A stretch of 64,000 nucleotides of DNA from JALCSJ01 sp036788835 (GTDB lineage: Bacteria; Bacillota; Negativicutes; Acidaminococcales; Acidaminococcaceae). A model generated the notes under the pieces. The model saw nothing but the letters and a program-made list of their open reading frames with translations, was not told the DNA's origin and did no database searches. Below, one piece after another: positions 58,742-64,000 of the stretch. The stretch spans positions 1 through 64,000 of the forward strand of contig DAIQMR010000007.1 of the NCBI GenBank assembly GCA_036788835.1, in the 5' to 3' direction. The number at the start of each line of letters is the position of its first letter. Position 1 is the first letter of the stretch. Both the position numbers and the translations under genes were made by a program.

Positions 58742-60013
58742 ATGTTAGACATGAAATTTGTCAGAGAAAATGTGGATAAAGTCGTCCAAGCCATGAAAAA
58801 TCGTAACATGGACAGGAATCTGGATGATTTCGTGGAGCTGGAAAAAAGGCGTCGTGAACTGTTGCAAGTTGTGGAAGCAGACAAGAGTGAACGTAACAGT
58901 GCCAGCCAGGAAATCAGCAAAATGAAAAAAGCCGGGGAAAACGCCGACGAGAAAATTGCTGCCATGCGTGCTTTGGGCGATAAAATTGCCGTTGATGACA
59001 AAGAACTGAAAACAGTTGAAGATAAGCTCCAAGCCATTATGTACGAAATTCCCAATATGCCGGCGGAAGATGTGCCCATCGGCACCAGTGACGTGGACAA
59101 TCCGGTAGTTCGTACCTGGATGGAACCGACTAAATTTGACTTTGAACCGAAGGCTCATTGGGACATTGGTGAAGGCCTGAATATTTTGGATTTTGAAAGA
59201 GCGGCCAAGGTTTCCGGCGCTCGTTTCACTTTCTACAGAGGACTGGGTTCCAGACTGGAACGCAGTGTCTATAACTTCATGTTGGATACTCATACTGCCA
59301 AACACGGCTACACAGAAATATTCCCTCCCTATATCGTTAACAGAGCCAGCATGGTGGGTACCGGCCAATTGCCTAAGTTCGCAGAGGACATGTTCAAAGT
59401 AGAAAATCAGGATATGTACCTGATTCCTACGGCGGAAGTACCTGTCACCAATTACCACAGAAGCGAGATTTTAAATGGCGATGATTTGCCTATTAAATAC
59501 TGTGCTTACAGCGCTTGCTTCAGAGCTGAAGCCGGTAGTGCCGGTCGTGATACCCGCGGCCTGATTCGCCAGCACCAATTCAACAAGGTTGAACTGGTCA
59601 AATTTACCAAGCCGGAAGAATCCTGGACTGAGTTGGATAAATTAACCAATGATGCAGAAGATATTTTGAAACTCTTGAAGCTTCCTTACCACGTAGTGCG
59701 CTTGTGCACCGGGGATTTGGGCTTTAGCTCTGCCACTACTTATGACTTGGAAGTATGGCTGCCGGCGTCCAATTGCTACAGGGAAATTTCTTCCTGTTCC
59801 AATTTCTTGGATTTCCAGGCTCGTCGTGCTGATATTAAATTCCGTCGAACTCCTAAGTCTAAACCAGAATACGTACACACGCTAAACGGTTCAGGCTTGG
59901 CCGTTGGGCGTACGGTTTCTGCTATTTTGGAAAACTACCAGCAAGCAGACGGCAGCGTAATCGTGCCGGAAGTTTTGCGTCCCTACATGGGTTGCGACGT
60001 AATTAAGAAATAA
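58742..60013 (+). CDS. serS: Seryl-tRNA synthetase
   Basis: A 423-residue class II synthetase: a long helical arm (about 25-105) then motif 2 CFRAEAGSAGRDTRGLIRQHQF and motif 3 GSGLAVGRTVSAILENYQ. The ATG at 58742 (MLDMKFVRENVDK) is the family's start; a longer frame of 16 codons is not supported. A TATAAT at 58700-58705 suggests a promoter. No T-box leader is present. Confidence 0.97.
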   Translation: MLDMKFVRENVDKVVQAMKNRNMDRNLDDFVELEKRRRELLQVVEADKSERNSASQEISKMKKAGENADEKIAAMRALGDKIAVDDKELKTVEDKLQAIMYEIPNMPAEDVPIGTSDVDNPVVRTWMEPTKFDFEPKAHWDIGEGLNILDFERAAKVSGARFTFYRGLGSRLERSVYNFMLDTHTAKHGYTEIFPPYIVNRASMVGTGQLPKFAEDMFKVENQDMYLIPTAEVPVTNYHRSEILNGDDLPIKYCAYSACFRAEAGSAGRDTRGLIRQHQFNKVELVKFTKPEESWTELDKLTNDAEDILKLLKLPYHVVRLCTGDLGFSSATTYDLEVWLPASNCYREISSCSNFLDFQARRADIKFRRTPKSKPEYVHTLNGSGLAVGRTVSAILENYQQADGSVIVPEVLRPYMGCDVIKK

Positions 60014-60016
60014 AAT

Positions 60017-60043
60017 AAAAGAGAGCGCCTAGCGCTCTCTTTT
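60017..60043 (+). terminator. Terminator of serS
   Basis: AGAGAGCGC and GCGCTCTCT form a perfect stem around CTA, with A4 before and TTTT after. Confidence 0.9.
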
Positions 60044-60106
60044 AACATACAAGGTAAAGAAATATTAAAAACTGCAGCGAATTGCTGTACAGGGGGAGTT
60101 AAATTT

Positions 60107-61627
60107 ATGAAAGAATTGTTTGCTGCTATTAACAGCGTTTTGGCTTTTATAGGTCCTTTATCTGATTTCTTCTGGGATTTCCCTACGAATTTTGGCTGGT
60201 ACAAAGCTATTCCCGTTATCGGGAACTTTTCCCTGGCTATTGTAGTGCTCATGGGTTCAGGTTTGTATTTCAGTTTTAAAATCGGCTTTATGCAATTTAC
60301 TTATTTAGGACGGGGCTTGAAAATTTTAACTCAGCGCAAACACGTGGAAACCGGTATTTCGCCATTGGCAGCCTTTTTCCTGAGTACAGCTATGCGAGTT
60401 GGACCGGGGAATATTCTGGGTGTTACAGGTGCTATCGCCGTAGGCGGGCCGGGTGCCTTATTCTGGATGTGGACATCAGCCTTCTTTGGTATGGCTACTG
60501 CCTATATGGAAAGTGTTCTGGCACAGATTTTCAAAGAGAAAAAAGACGATGAGTATGTAGGCGGTCTGCCTTTCTATGGACGCAAGCTTTTAGGAAACAG
60601 CGTTTCCGTAGGGGTGGCCTTATCTTGCATCTATATTCTGTACGCTATGTTCTGCCTGCCGGCTCAGGGCTTTAACGTAGTTTCGTCTATCGGTGCTATG
60701 GGTGAGATTCTGACGGGCAGTAAGATTCCCACTGTTTCTACTTTTTACTATGTGACGGCTGCTGCCGTTTTGCTCTTCACGGCAGTTATTGCTTTTGGTG
60801 GTATCAAAAAAGTTACGGCTGTTACGGACAAGATGGTACCTGTTATGGCCGTGGTGTATGTTATTACTGTTATCGTCCTGATTGTCGTTAACGCCGGAAC
60901 AGTGCCCTATTTCTTCCATGCGGTATTTACGGGAGCCTTTACCCCGGAAGCTGTCTTTGGGGGTATTTTTGGTACCGCTTTGGTACAGGGTGTAAAGCGT
61001 GGTCTAATGAGCAACGAAGCCGGTCAAGGTACCATTACAATGAGTGCGGCTTCTGCTGATGCGGATCATCCCTGTGACCAGGGGTTGGTTGCCGCTATCG
61101 GTGTTTGGCTGGATACCATAGTTATTTGCACAATGACTGGGTTTATTGTGGTTATGGCTCATTACTGGCATGTGGATCCGGCAGCCTGGAAAGCAGCAGG
61201 GAAGCTGCCCAAGTTCTTATTATCAGTTGCAGAGCTGACACCGGGTACCGATTTTAATGCCATCGTTACCTTCCTACTGACCTTGTGCTTCTGTCTTTTT
61301 GCTTATACTTGTTTAATCGGCATGATTTCTTTCTCGGAAATTGCCGCTAACCGTATCAGCAGAAGTCAGTCCTTTATTAATGGCATTCGCTGTCTGGGAA
61401 TTTTCGTAGCGGCTTTTGGTATTTTGGTTAATATCGGCGGTTATGATTTAGGCAATTTGTGGGCATTCTCTGATTTTGCCAATATCGTTATCGTGTATTG
61501 CAATATACCTATTTTGTACATTGGCGCTAAATACGTGTATAAAGCCACGGAACAATACAAGAACCACCCGGGCGAAAAATTCACAGGCGATATTATTGGA
61601 TTGGATGTAGAATGCTGGAAAAAATAG
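60107..61627 (+). CDS. Alanine/glycine:cation symporter (AGCS family)
   Basis: A 506-residue transporter with about eleven membrane helices. GLYFSFKIGFMQFTYLGRGLKIL, GPGNILGVTGAIAVGGPGALFWMW, GLMSNEAGQGTITMSAASAD and FCLFAYTCLIGMISFSEIA are AGCS signatures. It takes up alanine or glycine with sodium (or protons). A GGGGAG site is 8 bases upstream. It fits a sodium-based economy with the ATPase nearby, but is a separate transcription unit with its own terminator. Confidence 0.93.
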   Translation: MKELFAAINSVLAFIGPLSDFFWDFPTNFGWYKAIPVIGNFSLAIVVLMGSGLYFSFKIGFMQFTYLGRGLKILTQRKHVETGISPLAAFFLSTAMRVGPGNILGVTGAIAVGGPGALFWMWTSAFFGMATAYMESVLAQIFKEKKDDEYVGGLPFYGRKLLGNSVSVGVALSCIYILYAMFCLPAQGFNVVSSIGAMGEILTGSKIPTVSTFYYVTAAAVLLFTAVIAFGGIKKVTAVTDKMVPVMAVVYVITVIVLIVVNAGTVPYFFHAVFTGAFTPEAVFGGIFGTALVQGVKRGLMSNEAGQGTITMSAASADADHPCDQGLVAAIGVWLDTIVICTMTGFIVVMAHYWHVDPAAWKAAGKLPKFLLSVAELTPGTDFNAIVTFLLTLCFCLFAYTCLIGMISFSEIAANRISRSQSFINGIRCLGIFVAAFGILVNIGGYDLGNLWAFSDFANIVIVYCNIPILYIGAKYVYKATEQYKNHPGEKFTGDIIGLDVECWKK

Positions 61628-61685
61628 AATTTCAAACAAAACAATAAATATTTAATCATTGAAAACTAATATTTATTCATAAAAT

Positions 61686-61721
61686 AAAAGGCCACTGCTA
61701 TATATTGTAGTGACCTTTTTT
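61686..61721 (+). terminator. Terminator of the symporter gene
   Basis: AAAAGGCCACTGC and its near-complement AGTGACCTTTT form the stem, followed by more T. Confidence 0.8.
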
Positions 61722-61805
61722 ATAAAAACGTTTCAAATCTCTTATTTTCGTCCAAAATCTATTCTATACGCCCAATATCGTGTAAATGAGAAAAAATTCA
61801 GTTTT

Positions 61806-61850
61806 TCCTTTTAAGTCCTCAAAAGTCCTCAATTTTCCTCAATTTTCCTC
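61806..61850 (+). promoter_or_regulatory. Five 10-bp phased TCCT(C/T) repeats abutting the decarboxylase promoter
   Basis: TCCTT at 61806 and TCCTC at 61816, 61826, 61836 and 61846 lie exactly 10 bases apart and end at the -35 (61851). The units between also repeat (AAGTCCTCAA twice, then TTTTCCTCAA-type). One helical turn spacing puts all on the same face of the DNA, as for a cooperatively binding regulator. Confidence 0.65.
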
Positions 61851-61878
61851 TTGCACTTTCTGCGTTTAAGTGTATAAT
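61851..61878 (+). promoter_or_regulatory. Promoter of the lysine/ornithine decarboxylase
   Basis: TTGCAC (61851-61856) and TATAAT (61873-61878) are 16 bases apart; the leader is about 55 bases. Confidence 0.75.
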
Positions 61879-61937
61879 AAACTACGACAAAGAACAGAGA
61901 GCGATTGTGTAATTTACACATGCAAAGGGGGATGGAT

Positions 61938-63107
61938 ATGAAAAAACAAAGATATTTTCAGCTGACTCAGGATGTTGTGACAAAGCTGGCGGAAAATTAT
62001 GGAACTCCTTTATTGGTGTTGTCTTTAGAACAAATTGAAAAGAATTATAATTTTTTTAGGGAAAATCTTCCCCAAGTAAAAATACATTATGCTATGAAGG
62101 CCAATCCGGATTTACGGATTCTGGAAACCTTGGCAGAAATGGGTTCTTGTTTTGATGTAGCCAGTGACGGCGAAATCAGGACATTGGCAGAGCTGGGTAT
62201 TAGCGGGGACAGAATGATTTATGCTAATCCTGTTAAAACCGGCTCCGGACTTCAAGCCTGCAATGACAGCGGTGTTTACAGAATGACCTTCGATAGCGAA
62301 GCGGAAATCAAAAAAATTGCAGCCACCTGTCCGGGGGCTACAGTCTTATTGCGCTTGCGCATTGATAATGCCAAGGCTCATGTAGATTTAAATAAAAAAT
62401 TCGGGGCACCTGCGGACAGAGCTTTGAGCCTGCTGAAAGCGGCTAAAGATGCCGGACTAGATGCAGCGGGCATTGCTTTTCATGTAGGTAGTCAGACTGT
62501 ACTGGCAGACCCGTATTTGGAAGCACTTGATTTAGTTCGTAAGATTTACGAGGAAGGCGCCAAAGAAGGACTGAAATTCCGGGTTCTGGATATCGGCGGC
62601 GGCTGGCCTATTCCTGAACCGAGAGTACGCTTTAATCTGACGGAAATGATGGCTCAGGTAAAGGCTCGTCTGTATGAGGACTTCTCCGGCGTGGAAATCT
62701 GGGCAGAACCGGGCCGCTATATGTGCGGTACGGCAGTGAACCTGATTACCAGTGTTATTGGTATTAACGAAAGAAATGGTCAGACCTGGTACTTCTTGGA
62801 CGATGGTATTTACGGTTCCTTCTCCGGAGTTATTTTTGACCAATGGGATTTTAAATTAATCAGCTTTAAGAACAGCGGGAAAAAGCATCAGGCAACCTTT
62901 GCTGGCCCCAGCTGCGACTCTTTGGACATTATGTTCAGGGGCAAGATGACCGAGCCTCTTGATATCGGGGATTTGCTGCTGGTACCTTTGTGCGGAGCCT
63001 ATACTTCGGCTTCTGCTACAACCTTCAACGGCTTCCACAAGGCCAAGATAGTAGTATGGGAAGAGGTAAGAGAGCAGTTAGGGTTAAGATTGGCTAAGGC
63101 AGTCTAA
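61938..63107 (+). CDS. ldc: Lysine/ornithine decarboxylase (Selenomonas type, PLP fold III)
   Basis: A 389-residue enzyme starting MKKQRYFQLTQDVV. The PLP lysine is in HYAMKANPDLRIL; HVGSQTVL, DIGGGWPIP, EPGRYMCGTAVNL and AGPSCDSLDIM carry the PLP-phosphate and substrate sites, and CGAYTSASATTFNGF closes the barrel. These align well with what I recall of Selenomonas ruminantium LDC, which acts on lysine and ornithine. In Negativicutes its product cadaverine is linked to peptidoglycan and holds the outer membrane. Start ATG at 61938 with GGGGG 7 bases upstream is preferred to earlier ones. Confidence 0.85.
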   Translation: MKKQRYFQLTQDVVTKLAENYGTPLLVLSLEQIEKNYNFFRENLPQVKIHYAMKANPDLRILETLAEMGSCFDVASDGEIRTLAELGISGDRMIYANPVKTGSGLQACNDSGVYRMTFDSEAEIKKIAATCPGATVLLRLRIDNAKAHVDLNKKFGAPADRALSLLKAAKDAGLDAAGIAFHVGSQTVLADPYLEALDLVRKIYEEGAKEGLKFRVLDIGGGWPIPEPRVRFNLTEMMAQVKARLYEDFSGVEIWAEPGRYMCGTAVNLITSVIGINERNGQTWYFLDDGIYGSFSGVIFDQWDFKLISFKNSGKKHQATFAGPSCDSLDIMFRGKMTEPLDIGDLLLVPLCGAYTSASATTFNGFHKAKIVVWEEVREQLGLRLAKAV

Positions 63108-63168
63108 ACGTATGAATATTAGCGTGATATTTTGTCAGAGATAGATATCTCGCATCTAATCTTCACAC

Positions 63169-64000
63169 TTAGCCTCTGTGTATTATGTTTTCGCCGAATT
63201 TTTTCTTAAGCGCATCGATAGCGTCGATGCGCTTTTTCTTTTTGGTGTTATCATCCAGCTCCAGGAGCAGTTCTCCTTCCGGAGCAATTTTCCCCAGGGA
63301 AACACCTAAGAGACGCACGGGACGTGACCATTTCACGCTGCCGGTTAACTGCTGAATAAAAGAAAAAATATCTTCGTCCAGACTAACAGGCACTTCTGTA
63401 GTAATGCTTCGGGTAATGGTTTTAAAATCATTGAATTTTACTTTTAATGTAACCGTATGACCGACCTTTTTGTTGAGCCTAATGCGCCAGCCAACCTGTT
63501 GGCACAAGTCCCAGAGGGCGCTGTGGCGCTCATCTTCTGTGGCCAGGTCTGCCATAAAAGTATTTTCCTTGCCAATGGATTTTTGCTCCCAGTCATTAAT
63601 CACAGGGCGGTCATCCAAGCCCAGAGCCAACTGACGCAATTCCTCCGTGCTGTTACCCAACACCGGCAGTAGATAGGCACCGGGAGCAGCAGCCAGCTGT
63701 CCGATAGTAGTAATACCCAGGCGTTTCAGACCTTCTTGGGTTCGTTCACCTACTCCGAAAATTTTACTGACGGGCAGCGGAGCAATAAAAGCCGCTGCTT
63801 CTTCCTGATGAATAATGACCAAACCATCCGGTTTGTCTAAATCGCTGGCCAGTTTAGCCAGAAACTTATTGGGAGCTAATCCTACTGATGCGGTCAGCCC
63901 CACATCTTTTTTTATTCGTGCTTTTATTTTGGCACCGAGAGATTCTACGTCTCCCACTAACTTTTCCATACCGGACAAGTCCAGGAAAGCTTCGTCTATG
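63169..64000 (-). CDS. dinB: DNA polymerase IV (DinB), C-terminal part cut by window edge
   Basis: The minus strand is open from 63169 to the window edge (about 277 residues), beginning in the palm at IDEAFLDLSGMEK, the conserved S-(I/V)-DEA-(F/Y)-LD motif with catalytic acidic residues. Then come LTASVGLAPNKFLAKLASDLDKPDGL, HhH segment GVGERTQEGLKRLGI and the little-finger domain (SITTEVPVSLDEDIF..., RPVRLLGVSLG). It is an error-prone Y-family polymerase; the N-terminal part lies outside. Confidence 0.95.
   Translation of the reverse strand, partial: IDEAFLDLSGMEKLVGDVESLGAKIKARIKKDVGLTASVGLAPNKFLAKLASDLDKPDGLVIIHQEEAAAFIAPLPVSKIFGVGERTQEGLKRLGITTIGQLAAAPGAYLLPVLGNSTEELRQLALGLDDRPVINDWEQKSIGKENTFMADLATEDERHSALWDLCQQVGWRIRLNKKVGHTVTLKVKFNDFKTITRSITTEVPVSLDEDIFSFIQQLTGSVKWSRPVRLLGVSLGKIAPEGELLLELDDNTKKKKRIDAIDALKKKFGENIIHRG

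Noticed and set aside
1..64000. CRISPR array or prophage
   Set aside because: No regularly spaced repeats with unique spacers and no phage structural or integrase genes were seen.

Overview
The window is the replication-origin region of a bacterium that has Firmicutes-type gene order and an outer membrane. The core order is rpmH-rnpA-yidD-yidC-jag-mnmE-mnmG-rsmG-parA-parB on the minus strand, and dnaA-dnaN-recF-dciA-remB-gyrB-gyrA-rpsF-ssb-rpsR-gdpP-rplI-dnaB on the plus strand, as in Bacillus-like chromosomes. It also encodes an OmpA-type protein with a peptidoglycan-binding domain, further signal-peptide proteins that look like outer-membrane or periplasmic proteins, and a lysine/ornithine decarboxylase of the Selenomonas type (a family linked to cadaverine-modified peptidoglycan). 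Together these point to the class Negativicutes, perhaps Acidaminococcaceae. The class is a fairly safe inference; the family is a guess.

Layout. 1-2.0 kb (minus): an accessory restriction-modification unit, made of a DpnII-like endonuclease cut by the window edge, a DpnM/Dam-like methylase with an added N-terminal helix-turn-helix, and an unknown 176-residue protein. 2.1-2.8 kb: tRNA-Val, a relic of an IS200/IS605-type tnpB 3' end, and a possible small RNA. 2.8-12.0 kb (minus): DUF554 protein, parB, parA with a parS site inside a 54-bp perfect palindrome, rsmG, mnmG, mnmE, jag, yidC, yidD, rnpA, rpmH. 12.0-14.2 kb: a bipartite oriC flanking dnaA. 14.2-29.7 kb (plus): the dnaN to dnaB core, with thiN and a TauE/SafE permease between gyrB and gyrA and a second DnaA-box cluster after gyrA. 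29.7-34.4 kb: a MITE-like element and a peptidoglycan amino-sugar recycling cluster (nagA, murQ, PTS EIIBC, mupG). 34.5-37.2 kb: purB, purA, tRNA-Lys. 37.4-45.2 kb: envelope genes, a two-component system facing a duplicated-domain secreted protein, an acetyltransferase, an SDR enzyme and an Rrf2 regulator. 45.3-48.4 kb: a four-gene ECF transporter. 48.6-57.9 kb: murI and a complete V/A-type ATPase operon in the order ntpFIKECGABD. 57.9-64 kb: Sir2 deacylase, serS, an alanine/glycine:cation symporter, a lysine/ornithine decarboxylase, and a dinB gene cut by the window edge.

How the parts fit. Most of the window is replication, segregation, RNA modification, protein insertion and ribosome genes. 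The accessory part is mostly envelope biology: amino-sugar recycling, glutamate racemase, OmpA and cadaverine synthesis all concern how wall and outer membrane are built and tied together. The rotary ATPase carries the ion-ligand residues typical of sodium-pumping enzymes and sits near a symporter of a usually sodium-coupled family, suggesting sodium energetics. The less explained signals are in regulatory DNA: an operator-like palindrome in the methylase promoter, a transposon relic inside the rpmH leader, DnaA boxes built into a hairpin after gyrA, a 10-bp phased repeat at the decarboxylase promoter, and a MITE remnant in the ECF leader. No wholly new multi-gene system was clearly seen; the best candidates are the divergent secreted-protein/two-component pair and these regulatory structures. 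All similarity calls are from reading the sequence; no database search was run.
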